Under the pieces are notes generated by a model. That model was not told the origin of the DNA. It did not search any database and saw only the letters and a list, made by a program, of their open reading frames with translations. A stretch of DNA of 64,000 nt. It comes from Gnetum montanum (Eukaryota; Streptophyta; Gnetopsida; Gnetales; Gnetaceae). Position 1 is the first letter of the stretch, and each line of letters starts with the position of its first letter. Shown piece by piece: positions 22,390 to 35,143 of this stretch. The translations under genes were made by a program, and so were the position numbers. The stretch spans positions 845,642 to 909,641 of the forward strand of contig MNCI01008863.1 in assembly GCA_015680685.1 (NCBI GenBank), read 5' to 3'.

Positions 22390-23698
22390 AAGCATAGCAT
22401 GGTTGCAACAGAGGTGAGAATTTTGGGTTATATTAGTAACAAATCAACACAAAACTCTCTAATTTCAATGATTATGGTGAAGAAAATGGGATCAACTAGC
22501 CAAAACCCAAAATTGGATGATGTAGAGGAGGTAGTACAAATCATATCTAGGCTCTCAGATCCTCGTATAGGTAAAGGATCTTTGTTGAGAACTGCTAGGT
22601 ACCTATGTTCTATCATTTTTCTATTTTTTGGTCAAATTGTAAGAATTTTTTACCATCTCTAGGCTTGCTCCAATTGAAATTTTTCATTCTATTTGCACCA
22701 AATTCAAGGTTTAGTTTGTATGATTATGCTAGGAATGAAATTTTTGTTTCAAGGCATCTTTTAGCAAATATTTTGGTTTTTCCCAAGTCTTTTCATAGCA
22801 TTTTTTGTGTTAATTCTGGTTAATTTTGGCCAAACGTTAACATTTTTCCCAACTGACATGTAAAGTAAATTTTGGTTTCAAACTCCATATAATTGATTTC
22901 TAAGGTCTTTTGGTTGTACAAGAAGTGGAATCAAAGTTTTTGGAATTTTTAAGAATATTTTTATGAGTTTCTTACTATATTCTATCAACTGCAACCCAAG
23001 GCTTTCTAGATACATTTTAATAAAACTTGGGGTTTTTTTGCACTTATAAGTGCAACATTAATGGTGAATTTAGGTTGTGTTGGTTGTGTTCTCTACATCC
23101 ATGGTCAAGAATAATTTTTAAAAAAATTTCTAAGATTTTTCCTAGCCTTAGAATTCAAAGCTGGTTAACTTCTTACTTAAATGCAGAGTTTTTATTGTTT
23201 CTTGGCCTGTATTGATAGCGTTTGGTACTTGGGCATGCATTTTGGTGATTATGAAATTTTTCTAGTTTCATGGCTAGTGTTTTGCACCTTTTAGGCTAGG
23301 TATGGTAGCAAGTGAGAGGTTTTGTGATTTTTCTATGTGAAGAGTGGTAACATGTGGGCTCTGAGAACCATGAAAACTTGTGTTTCTTTGTTTCTACTTT
23401 TCCGATGTTTTCATTGTTTGAGGCTATAAGGGCTTGTTGACACTATTCTATGAAAAATTCTACCCATCTAGGCCCTAGTGTTGTAAATCTTGGCTCCTTA
23501 TTATGTCAAAAACTTGATTTATGTTTTTAATATTGTCAATTTGATGTTATCTCATCTTGTATTTTTTTTCTTTTCAATGTGGTTTTGTATTCTAATAGTT
23601 TTAATGTCTTGATTGTCTACAGATCTCTAGTGTTGATAGTGATGGAGCTAGTGACAATGTTAATTATGATGATCCTTCTCCTTCTCCTATGTCTTAAT
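22390..23698 (+). pseudogene. Remnant of antisense gene in copy B
   Basis: A possible first exon, 22390-22567, ends ...SQNPKLDDVEEVVQIISRL and five more residues before GTAAAGG. It resembles the Ser-rich, acidic end of the first exon in copy A. A last exon follows an acceptor TTGTCTACAG and encodes ISSVDSDGASDNVNYDDP, then SPSPMS and a stop at 23698. Copy A's last exon (GHVNDGAGPSGARVDDEEDL, then a stop) has the same place, acidic character and phase. The middle exons seem deleted or unrecognisable. The link to copy A rests mainly on position and the last exon, so it is moderate. Confidence 0.5.
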
Positions 23699-24109
23699 TA
23701 TGGCCAAATTTTAAACTAGTTATATCTAGTTGTTTTTGCTATATCATTGTTGTAGTTGTTTTGGCTATCATAGCCCTATAGATAATGTATTATTTTACAT
23801 TGCATAGTGCAACTATGGCTAAGGAGTTTTTTTTCTTCTTTTGCTATTGTCACATAGTGTAACTATGGCTATTGTTTTAGTTTTAAATTTTTAAATATCT
23901 TTTTATTTTATATTTTTCTATGTTTTATATTTTTATGTAAACTTAAATAGTAAAAGAAGGCCACGAGTTAAGGCGAAAAATGAATAAGAAGGTTACAAAG
24001 TAAAATAGATTCAATAAAGTTGTAAAAGAAAGGCATAAAACTTAAAGTAAAACAATAAAAAATTTTCCAAGGTAAATAGGTCCTAATGTATAAATAATGA
24101 AAAGAATAA

Positions 24110-24420
24110 AAGGCCACATATTTACTAGTTTTAGGCCTTAGTAAGCCATGGCTTCACCAGTTTTAGGCCCTAGTAGGCCACCAATTTTAGGCCTTAGTAG
24201 ACCATAGTTTCACTAGTCTTAGGCCATGGTAGGCCATGATCATACCAATTTTAGGCCTTATTAGGTCATTATCTTGCCAATTTTAGGCCTTGGTGGGCCA
24301 TTATCTTGCTAATTTTAGGCCTTAGTAGTCCATTATCTTAAGACTTTGAGGCCTTAGCGAGTTATTGTCTTGCCAATTTTAGGCCTTGATGGATCATGTG
24401 TTGTTATTTTTTGGCCTTCT
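24110..24420. repeat. TTTTAGGCCTTAGTAGGCCA tandem repeat, copy B
   Basis: About nine units of 25-40 bp. This is the counterpart of the copy A array at 6460-6835 and of C at 40020-40740, lying just inside the putative intron from the protease donor. Confidence 0.85.
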
Positions 24421-24770
24421 TAAATCATGTTAATGTTCTAGCAAGAGTGAGATAATCTTGAAAGAAAATACAAGAATAAAACAAACATTAAAACATGGTT
24501 TAAACATGTGAAATGAATTAAATGATCATTAACAAAATAAAGGATAAGATATCTTTTGTGGATTCGTTATTTGATGTACGATAGATCAAGGAACCTCTTC
24601 TATATGATTCTATGCTCATCATTCTTCTTGTTTGATATGGTAATTAATGGGTGTTCTCATTGATCATTTAATGTTGTGGGATTGGAAGTGATAGCATGAT
24701 AATTATTGTTATTATTGTTATTGTTGTTGGCCTGATCTTGAGTGTGAGGAGTTTCATCTTAAAACTCTAC

Positions 24771-25430
24771 CTTTAAACCTCATTCAAAGTTGATATTATT
24801 CACCGATGGTAGAAACGTATTATCCCCACAAATTATGATTTACTACCCTCATATCACAAGTGAATCTCCTAATGTATAAGACATGAGATTGCTTGAAGTT
24901 TAGCTAACCATGATCTTCCTAGGATCAAGTTAAAACATAGTGTCTCTTCAACTACTAGGAAGTTGGAAAATGTGGAAAACTATTCCCTCACTACAAAATC
25001 CAAGGAGATAGAACCTCAAACCACTACTCATGATTCATTGAATGACTTGAGAAAGGAGGTAAATGTTTCTTGGATATTTTCAATTAAGCCTAGTTTCTCA
25101 ACAATGATAAATGGTACCATATTAGTTGTTGCCTCATCATCTACATGGACATGATGAACCTTATACTTGCCAATATGTATAGTAATGAGAGGAGGAGAAA
25201 ATAGCACTTCTCCATTTCATGGATTAACCTTTATTTCTCTATCACGAAAGATGAGCATGGGGCTATGCTTGTCCTCCTTGATTAAAGTTTTCTTAATAAC
25301 AAAGTAAATGGACTCTTTGTTAGTAGGCATGTCTCCACTCATAGGGATAGAGGTCAATATTTGGCCTAGCGCACCTCTATGGGTAGGAGAAGTCATGAAT
25401 AGATCATAAAGATTCAAAAACATGTTCTTT
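24771..25430 (-). pseudogene. Protease region of copy B
   Basis: Minus-strand frames give the protease site as a HVDDEATTN-like stretch near 25140-25155 and a FNLILG-type segment near 24920. The open frame 25423-25217 corresponds to the linker before protease in A (NLYDLFMTSPTHRGALGQIL against SLYDLVMTSSIHREALVRML). Frameshifts and stops are frequent. Coding ends at AAAG/GTAGAG, a donor in the same place as in A. Confidence 0.65.
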
Positions 25431-28400
25431 TATATCAAGGACCATTTAACTTATTCCATTGTTATGAGGAATTTTTTTTTTTTTGGCATGTGATCTTTCA
25501 ACCATGGTAGTTTTAATTTCCTCCATTCTTCCTAGGATTTTCAGCTCATGTTTTAACATGTGTGGATTGGGCCCCTTGCTCATAGGTAAAGCTAATCATC
25601 TTTAAGGACTAAGAAAAAATTAGTATCATGGCTAACTAGTTGATGATAGTGGAAAATCCAATTAATCTTGAAGTACTTTGGTAGTTTTGGATCATCTTTA
25701 GTTGCTACCATTGGATCTCTAACTATCTTGTAAAGATGATTATGCCTCTTACAAGCCTCCTCAAAGAGTTGCTTATGCTAAATACAATTGTTTTCAAGAA
25801 ACTATTCTAGAAGGATAGAAGGTGTCATAGGAAACTTTGTACTTAGACCTATCCTTACTCTCAAAATTTGGTTTTGTATAGTTGGGAGCATACAATGTAG
25901 ACAATTAAGATGGATTATATGATGTGTTACATGGTAGTGATTTTCACCTCTCTGCTTGTTTTGGTCCTTACTTCAACAATAGTTGTTAGCACATATTTAA
26001 TCTTATCCTTATCCCTCCTAATATGTTGTTTTTTGTAGGCCACATAGGCTAGATCATTTATGGCCTTAGCTAACTTGTTAATATATTTAATTTGTTAAAA
26101 GGTTTGGCTTAGTGATCAAGGTTCTAGGTAATAAAGCTTTGATTTAATGAAGTCACTAACCACTTCCTTGAAGATGACCAAGAGTTGGATTTTAGAGATG
26201 GATTTAGATATCTTGTTAAGCATTGCATTCCATTTTTGAATGAACCTTTGAAAAACTTCAAGTGGCTCCTACCTCACTTTCATAAGTTGGTCCAAGATTG
26301 TTTCAGGTTTTAAGTTGTATTTGAAGTGATTAACGAATTGATTTATCAAGAATTTAAGGGAGGAAATAGAACCTCTACTGATGAATCATTAGTTGGCTAA
26401 GATATCACAGATGTTATGTCATGGATACTAAATCACATCTATGTTGTAGCATCCCTATTAGTACATCTCAGTTGGCTACTACATCATTGATGCTATGTTG
26501 CATTTATGATGTCATAGATGTGATCTTGCATTTTTTTTGATAAAGTTAATTTCTCTTAACCAATGATATCATATCTACAATGTCATATATTCGATATTGT
26601 AACACATGCTATGTCATCATAGATCTGATATCATGGGATGTGTGTAGCCTATAAATACAACACTTAGGTGCATGGATCTAAATAACTTTTCATTCCATCC
26701 TTAGGAAGACTCTTGCATTTTGTTTTCGTAAGTTCAACGATAGAGTGAATGCCTGCAATGTGGTCTAGAGCAATTGTACAAAATTTTTATTTGAGTGAAA
26801 TGTACTTGATCACAGTTCATGTCTAGAAATAAAGATCAAGATTACTTTTCATCATTATAGCATCCACTTAGTTTTACTAGTTTTCTTAGCATAGCTTTTA
26901 CTATTTTCTTAGTTTAATCATTTACATTTTCAAGTATTTTACTTTACTTATTCATTAGTAAAGTGAAATGAGTACAATTGGTTTTGAGTGTTTAAGTGTA
27001 ATTATTTGGTAATCCCAATAGTGTTATTGCTTAGCTTGCCCAATAGCATAATGCTTAGTAACCCAATAATAGTTACATAAGCCCAAGATGTGTACAGTAA
27101 GCCAAGGTCGAATGCTCATCCCTCTAGGCTAGAGTAGATTTACATTACTATCATTACTTAAATTTAGGATTAAATTTCATTCTTAACTATGTTTATCGCT
27201 AGGAGTAAAATGTGTCTAAAAACATCAATTATCATATACCTCAATTTGGACTAAACCATACATGACAAAGCTATCACTAGTTCAAGTGAGAAGACAATGT
27301 CTTGCAATTAATGGTTAATAATCTAGATGCCACTACTTGTCCCATCCATGAAATTCAACTCAATCGTGCATGAATGCTTGTGATTCATATGGTTGGACAT
27401 AGGGGTACCTGCTGCTCATCATCTAGGTAAGGTTCAGTACCATTATAGGAACAATCCACAGTATTGTATAAGGCCACACTTGCAACATGAGTTATTCAAA
27501 ATGGAAGATGACAAGGTATGCATTAGGATCTTCTTCACCATTGTATTTAGTAAAGTTTTGGATAGGCATGTCCATGAGTAAGGTTATTTGAAAAATAGTA
27601 AGGCTAACAGGATCATCCTAGTAGAAGTTCATGACCTTTACCATTTTTGTTATACTAGCCTATAGTTTTTGCAACTTTTCAATAAGATCTTAAATCAATT
27701 TAGAGGCTTGATCCAGGTGTTGAGGAGCTCCTAAGAGCTTCACTTGTTGTTGTTGGATGGCTAGTGGTTATGGAACAAGCAATGTTATAGACTAAAGGGG
27801 TCATGTAACAATAGTTGCAGGAGGATTAAAAATTGAGAATGAGGTTTTCACTAGGACATAAGAAACAAAGGGATTATTGGAAACAAATGGGTTATGTGAT
27901 ACATGTGAAATTTGTATTTTGGGAGAAGGACCAAATGACATTGTAAAAAGTTGGAGCATGGAGAAAATTATTAGCAAAGGATGAAACATTATAATGAAAA
28001 GTGTGAAGGTGAATAGTGAGGTGAATAAAGAAGCAAGTTGGAAGCTTGGATTTATAGAGGTCACAAAAGAACCTTAATTGATTGCCACAGTGGAAGGCAT
28101 AATGTTAAATATGGTCACCTCTGGGATAGATTGTTACAAAATGTATCCTAAGAACATATCTAGCTTGTATTTAGCTTCAAACTCATCTTGATCCTCTAGG
28201 TGAGACCTTGAATTATTCTTTTCACTTACTACATCATCCTCATCTACACTAACCAACTATGCTAACAAGTGCATGTAAAAGTTGGATAATTCAATGTAGT
28301 CACATGCTAAAGGGATATATTCCTTCCTATCATTGTAGGTCAACTCGTAATGATGCTTAGAGTCAAACTCTTTACATGGAATGTGCAAATCCACATGGAT

Positions 28401-28620
28401 TTTCATGCATAGGAAGTTTTAGTATTACTTGTCAATGTTTACATACACTAGGCTAAGTCCTAACTGCATAAGGAACATCCTATGCTCCACTACAGCTAGG
28501 CCCTTAGGGTCATATACATGAGCAAATTTCTAGTTCAAAGCCATGAAACCTATGTTGTGTGGTAGAATAGCAGAAAAAAGGCACAACATGTAGGGAACCA
28601 ATTAAATTGGTTAAGTACAA
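25431..28620 (-). pseudogene. gag: gag of copy B, split by a solo LTR
   Basis: The minus strand carries an N-terminal Gag domain near 28400-28200 and a linker 28064-27801. The core (YQDDPVSLT, KYNGEEDPNAYLVIF) lies near 27640-27500, breaks at 27422, and resumes at 26378 with SISSLKFLINQFV, then FKYNLKPE and FIKSKLYYLEP. The 1.04 kb between is the solo LTR listed next. The remaining part to 25431 is heavily mutated. All the order markers of the copy A gag are present. Confidence 0.75.
26379..27421 (+). mobile_element. Solo LTR of the GATATC (Athila-like) family inside gag of B
   Basis: It begins TGATGAATCATTAGTTGGC and ends GGGGTACCTGCTGCTCATCA, matching the ends of the element at 54824-61874 (TGATGGG... 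and GGTACCTCGCCACTCATCA). A TATA box (CCTATAAATAC) lies near 26649. Flanks TCTAC/TCTAG look like a 5-bp target duplication with one mismatch. The U3 has several decayed GATATCA words. Confidence 0.8.
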
Positions 28621-28659
28621 CAAATGTTCTCTAAAGTTTTTGTTGTTTTGAACCAGTTC

Positions 28660-28870
28660 TAGATTGTCGTGTACAAGGCTATAACATGTAAAGTTATAGT
28701 GTGTGGATCTATAGCATGTGAAAGGTTGTAGCCTATAAGGCTATAGCTTATGAGGTTGTAGCATGCAAAGGTTATAGCTTATAAAGCTATAGTATGTAAA
28801 GGTTGTAACCTATAAAGCTATAGCTTGTGAGGGTATAGCGTATGAAACTGTTGCTTATGAAGCTATAGCA
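28660..28870. repeat. TAGCATGTG / GCTATAGC repeats in leader of copy B
   Basis: About ten units of the type GTTGTAGCCTATAAGGCTAT, with interspersed TAGCATGTGAAAGG. They lie between the primer-binding site and gag, as in A and D. Confidence 0.8.
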
Positions 28871-29231
28871 TATGAAAAATGAAACTACAACTAAAGCAAA
28901 AATGATAATTCTAACTAGCATATAAACAAAGAAAAAATTAGAAAAGGCTTAGCATGTGTAGAAATAAGAGCATAGAAAACACTACACATTGCAATAGTAA
29001 AAATGATAATTTTGGTTGTGAAATCCCAACTATAAAAAATAAAAGCAATGCTATGCACTATAATTGCAAAAATTAATTTTTTGTAGGTATACAAGTAAAA
29101 CTAGCTACGATGTAAATGTTGGGTTACAGAAAAATCCAAAAATAATTTTTTTTCAAACAACTATCACAAGGTAGAAACAAAAAAAAAAGAAAAGTTTGCA
29201 AATAGGTTTTTAGGCTAAAAAGTTAGGTGAA

Positions 29232-29250
29232 GGTCATCCTTCTAGTGCCA
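29232..29250 (-). other. Primer-binding site of copy B
   Basis: Minus-strand TGGCACTAGAAGGATGACC, a few bases inside the LTR end. Confidence 0.75.
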
Positions 29251-29814
29251 GAAACTATAACGATGGAAAATTTCGATGCTAGAAAACTGAAGAATTTTAT
29301 ATGAAAGAGTTTAGCTCTAGGATCCATGGGCCTTGAAAAGGATGTGGAGTGCCTTAAATGGTTTGGTTGATTATCTAAGGACTTAAGAAATCTATTACCG
29401 AGAATGGAGAAATATGCATAAAATGTGTGAAAAATATGATCAAAAAATTTCAAAACCTTGTATTACATAATGTAAAAATACTACAAATAGAATAATTTTA
29501 GAGAGTGCAGATTGGTGAGTTTTCAAAACCTGAAAATATAGAAATATCTCTTGATACTAATCCAATGGGTAGGTTGTGTTCTGTACTTAACATCATTTGT
29601 CTATTCACTTGTTCTACACTACAAAGGCTATGAAAGGTTATGAAGATCTACAATGATTCCCCTATTCTTTGCTATAATAGGTCTCTCTTTTCACAAAAAA
29701 AAAGATATGCTCTTCTTTGTGTATCGAGAAGATCTACCAAAATGTTTGTTCCCAAAGATCTTGAAAACTACTTCGAATCTAATATAAATACACCTAAAAT
29801 ATGGATCATTGAAC

Positions 29815-30950
29815 TTAGAAAGGAGGGGGGGAAGCGGGGGATGAATAAGTTCCCCAATTAAAACTTTTTGGGACAAAGCACACATACCAATTTTAATGTG
29901 ATTCCCCAACTTGGATAGTCCACACTTGGAGGATAGATCACAAGCACACCTTTGGACTTTGTTACTCTCAAATGTAGTTTGAAGGTTCCACACCCTATAC
30001 AATCATTAAGCCCCACTCTAGAGTGTTACGACACTACACCAAACACTCAATCCTACAAGGTCCCTTTAGGATTGAAATGTGGTTTCAAGGCTTTTACAAC
30101 CTTTACAATCTTGAGCTCCACTTAGGAGTGTTATGCTGCAACACCAACCACTCAATCCCATAGGATCTTGACAAGTTCAATCAAGATGCTTGCCCACAAG
30201 AAGCACATCAACCCCATAGGGCAATAAGGAAGAGTAACAATTATAAGGGATGAATGCAACTTAGTTTGTTGATCCTTGTACTTTAAGGTATAGCACACTT
30301 TACAATGGATAAATGATAATACAATGAAGAGCAACAATGATTATAATTATTATAAAATGATTGTACAAGAGCTTTTACTTTTTCCAATGCATATGACATC
30401 TTCTTGTAGCTACCATGTTTCCAAATCCATCTTGGAACTTTTGCAATGGCTAGCTAACGATAGCTAGCATCATGGAATATGTCTTCTTCATGCCTAAGAA
30501 ATATTTCTATATTTGCCTTCTATTCTGAGAAGACATCTTTGTCTGGGAAAGACATATTTCTAAAATATCCATTTGGTGAAGATGTCTTTATCTTGTGAAA
30601 GATGTCTTTCTAAAACTAGCCTGCATTCTGTGAAGATGTCTTTGCCTAGTGGAAGATGTCTTTGCTTGAGGAAAGACATCTACTATTTCTTGAAGACATA
30701 TTTTCCTATGCATCCTCCAATTCTACCAAGACATCTACTATTTCTTAGAAATTTCTTTCTTCAACCTCCCTTTACATGATAAATTCATTGTTTCTTGTCC
30801 ATGCTCATCAAACTTTTGCAAACCGTCTTGATCTAAGGTTTTGTCCTGCAAGACAATAATCTCACACACACACACACACATACACAACCTTATCATCCAT
30901 TTTTCTTAACATTTTGACATACCAGAACATGCACATATAATTCCTTATTC
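29815..30950. mobile_element. Unclassified insertion in 5' LTR of B
   Basis: Present only in the 5' LTR. It begins with a G-rich AGGAGGGGGGGAAGCGGGGG and contains two similar blocks around CACTCAATCC (about 30045 and 30147) and a (CA)n run. No terminal repeats or target duplication could be fixed by eye, so its class is unknown. Confidence 0.55.
30862..30886. repeat. (CA)n microsatellite
   Basis: About ten CA units within the insertion. Confidence 0.95.
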
Positions 30951-31526
30951 TAGTGTTAGATACAATTCCATACATTCTTTGAAGAGTTACAACGTGTTTT
31001 GGGGCCATTTCTATGGCCAAAACATGTAGTATATCGGTTACCAACATTCTTGGCTTTTCCCACCATGTTTTGGTTGCATGAGGATTATTTTCATGGCCCA
31101 AATTTCAATGTGTGAGCCACCATAATTTTTGGCTTTTGGTGATAATTTTTCCAGCATATTAGGGCTATTTTTATGGTTCAAACTATAGCTTGTGGGTAGG
31201 TTAAGCCCCACACGCTACCCCACACACTGGCATATCATCTGGAATAAAGTGGTGCAAGTTGTAGAGTCAAAATGCAACTTTTGGCAACATTTTCAATGAT
31301 TTTGATCTTCACACACTAGCATAAGTAAAATTCATAGCATGTGGGCTATAAATATCACTTTTTTACACTAAAATGACCTAAAAGTTTGCTAAAACAAGAT
31401 CATGGGATCAATGTTTTGATGGGAAACAAGGAAATTATTTCTACCTTTAAATCTCCACTAAATTACAATGAAAATATTGGCTATTGAGCTTTCATTTACA
31501 AAATGAATTTTCCTTGAGGTGTTTCA

Positions 31527-33908
31527 TCTACCTATTTTGGAATAACTAACAAGGATATGCATCATTCAAGATCAAGAACATCACCATCTTCTACCTAATT
31601 CAGGCCATTGTAGAAGCTCTCAATTTGTCCAACACTGAAGTAAAATTAAGAAAGATCTCAATGTAGCTAGACCTTAAAGCAAAGAAAGAATGGATCCAGT
31701 GGTACTACAGAGTGGACCATGAGGATTATAGTGCCTTGATGAAGGTGAAAAGAGGTTACTTCAAGATCATGGCCTATCATCTTAATCCAACATTTATACC
31801 AAGTAAGGTGATAGCCTTCTCCGCTAGGACATGTGTAGCTCTAAGTAGAAAATTTTTCATCAACCTACCCTAGCTTATCTTCCTTGAAATAAAAGAGCAT
31901 TTCAAGGAAAATGAGAAGGGTACGAAGACACTCCCTTTTCCTTGCTTAATTAGAAAATTATGCAAAAGGGAAAAAATCATGCACTATTCCAATGATATGA
32001 TCCACCACACTCCTACCACATCATGGTAGGAGATGATGAAAGACAAGGCTATTATTAAGCTTCAAGAAGAAGTGTAGCCATCACCACCATCATCTACAAT
32101 CTTAAAAATAATACCAAAGATGCTTGCAACTACTAAGTTCCTTAAAAAACTTTAAGATCAATAGTTATAGCAACAACAAGGATCTATAGATGGTGGGGAG
32201 TTGTCCAACTATCGCTTAGTCATGAGTCACCAAAATGAGGTCACAAGGACCATCAACTAGTTAGACAATGAGATGATGCTACTAGTCTTTACACAATGAA
32301 ACTAGACACCTATTAGACCCAATCCAAGTGTCAAATAGGTCACTATGTTTAGTCTGAGATAGGCATTTCCCAAAATTTTGAAAAATGCAGCATCCTTCTC
32401 TATTATGTTGGAGGAAGGAGAAGGGGAAACAATCCTAGTAATACCACACAAAGACTAAGATTTAGCAGTAAATGTGGTAGCTGAAAAAGTTACAAAAGTC
32501 CTCAATGTTCTTGCTACATTAGTACTAGACATTGTTGCCATGGTAGATATCCATGCATTAGTAGGCGTAGGAAGTGACTAAATGAGTGTTGTCCAATATG
32601 AAGAAGTGTTAACATGACTAGTGGAGGCTTGGCAACCACTTCCAAAGATCTTAGATCTCTCATGTGACATCATAGCCAACCAATCACAACTATTAAAGAT
32701 AAGGGGCATGTTGTTAGTATCCAATGTAGAACTTAAGGAGGCCACCACAATCAATCAACAGTTGGCCACCAAAGTTGTAGAATTGTAAACCTATCTACCT
32801 AATCTTGCCATTCTTCAACCTGAGTTAACATGAGATGAAGCTTTTCAACAACTTCAATAGAAATATCATGAGACTAAGAATTCCAAGGAGATGACAATCT
32901 TTGAGTGTGCATATTAGAAGCCATGACAAGCAACACTGATAAGGACCTATCAAAAGTTCACAAAAAAAATTTAGTCTTCACTAAAGACAACCATCGCCTA
33001 TAGAATACTAAGTAATAAAAACATAAAATGGTTAAATATATCCACTACCAATAGGATTAGCTTGCCAAGGTAAACTTAAATTTAAGAAGATTAGCTACTA
33101 AAAATAGGAATCTCTAAATAGATGAGGTTGGCACCTTTCACCATAGGATTGCAATTGAGATTGCTACCTAGAAAAATGAGGCCCTATAATTTCAAAAGAT
33201 AAATAATTACTATAGGGAGTAGGTTGTACTACTCAAATAGGTTAATGTAAAAGAAATTGAATTGACCAGGGAAAAGGTGAATAAGGCTATCCAACAACTC
33301 CATCAAAGAGGTGATGTGTGGCAACTCATCTTTGATGGACTAAACACATACAATTAGGCAAAAAATTGTCTAAAGAAGTTGCAAATTGAAGAGATGATGG
33401 AATACATGGAGCTTTCCAACCTTATTTATGCAAACCCAGTAATGCTAATAGTAGGGAGTCCAAGAAGTGAATTAGAAAAGTAGATCACTAGCTTCTACCG
33501 TATTTATAAACAAAGTTCAAGCTTCACAAAGATACAGAACGAAATTTGGAGATAGCCAACACGAAGCTTGAAGTTTTAAAAAGCATATTCATAGATCAAT
33601 GAACTATTGCTAAGAACCTGATGAGAAGGATGAATGAATACCAAGAGCTACACAACCTTTTTAGAATGTTTGATATTAATTGTAAAACATTTGCAGCATG
33701 GTTAGTCAACATGAATAAAATGTTTCTTTTATTATCATGCCCATGGGACATCCCTACACTGGCTAATCTAGGTGCAATAGCTTGGATAATATATGATTCA
33801 CGGAGCAAAGAGGAAAAAAATGAAGGTACTCTTGTATGCCTTCAAGGTTCCAATAGCAGTAACAGTAGCATGAAAAGCCAACCAAAGTTTAGTGTTGAAT
33901 TAACTTAA
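31527..33908 (+). pseudogene. Decayed accessory gene of the plant-transposon-protein type
   Basis: A plus-strand frame can be followed with frameshifts. Early segments include KEWIQWYYRVDHEDYSALMK, FSARTCVALSRKFFINLP and KTLPFPCLIRKLCKREK; the PFPxLIxxLC run is typical of plant 'putative transposon protein' ORFs. A long Gln/Lys/Glu-rich coiled coil follows (about 32450-33560), then the open 33621-33905, ending FSVELT and a stop. Almost all stops are TAG or TAA where Gln would fit. Copy B's LTR abuts its start, so the promoter and first exon may have been cut off. Function unknown. Confidence 0.5.
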
Positions 33909-35143
33909 TAATTAACTTTGTTGTAATATTGTCACCTCATCTATGACTAACCCACAAGTCATATCCATGAAGAAATGGTTCCAAAGTCAAAAGATCATCA
34001 AGACAAATAACAATTAGATCTAAATTTAATTAAAAACTCCACACTTATGATTGTCACTCATAAGTAAAATCAAGAAGGCCTTATTTTAACTTCTAACATT
34101 AAGTTCAAAGATGAAAACAACTAATTAAACCAAACTAAAAGTATATGAATTTATAATAAATAATAAAATACTACAAAGGAGACATCACCTAATCTATGAC
34201 GCTACTCTACTACCTTCACAATGCAATGACTTCATAGCCTTCATAACATCGATGATTGTTGATTATCACAAAGTATCAACAATCTTATTTAACAATTTTA
34301 ATACAAAAAGAAGATTCAATTTGGTGATTGTTTTGTCTTGAGTATTTCATCTCCCCTCATTCATAAATGAGCTTTGTATTTATACTAAAGAGGATCTATA
34401 ATAATTAGAGAAATAATCATTTTGGGAATTGATTGTTATCGCAAATTTTGATAGCAATCTTGTCACACTATATCGCAACTTCTACCATCTTCAATATTTG
34501 ATTTGGATGACTTCCTTCAAACCATATTGATATCTTAATCTCTTCACAAAATTCTTCTTCTATAGAAATCTACATGATCAATCCATATCACAACTACTAC
34601 GAGAATCGATATAATTGATGTGGATTCCTATTGCTCTTGCGATTTCCTATGATACATAAAACTTAACAATGGAATTAATGCTTATCGATTTCTACCACCA
34701 ACATTGATTATCTTTGATAGGGTGAAATAGTAAAAAAAATTATGAGTTTATAAGGTTAAAAACTAGAATGTTATGGGATTCAACACAGCCCCCAATTAGC
34801 CTCTAGCTAGTGCCTAGTCATAAAGGTGAAAATAAACAAGTGACAAGAAAGAAAAGCATTATCATGTACAATATATGCACTTCTATCGAAATGGCTATGA
34901 GAACAAACTGAAACTATAATTGATACATTGTTGCAAAATTCATAACATAATTTTGCAATTTAAAACTAAACACATAACATTTGAATCTTATATATGCATA
35001 TAAATAAACAAAAAGATCATTACATTCACTATCCATCATCAAAGTTAAATAACAATACAAAAAAAATTAAACTTATTAACAATCTTAATAATGGCTACAC
35101 AATGATTCCATCAACTAAAACAAAATTAAATCTAAGGCATGTA
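33909..35143. other. AT-rich spacer between two convergent accessory genes
   Basis: No gene was found. A zone at about 34430-34690 repeats words such as TATCGCAACTT and ATCGATATAATTG. A minus-direction TATA-like AGTATAAATAC lies near 34376-34386. It may be an old LTR, but I could not find ends. Confidence 0.4.

Larger units (their letters stand above)
29256..31526 (-). mobile_element. 5' LTR of copy B, with an insertion
   Basis: It starts TGAAACACCTCAAGG at 31526 and aligns over its two ends with 17661-18622. The TATA box equivalent is near 29785. About 1.1 kb (29815-30950) has no counterpart in the 3' LTR. Confidence 0.8.

Noticed and set aside
28680-28870. CRISPR-like regular short repeats
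   Set aside because: Units are diverged and contiguous without unique spacers; these are leader repeats in a plant retroelement.
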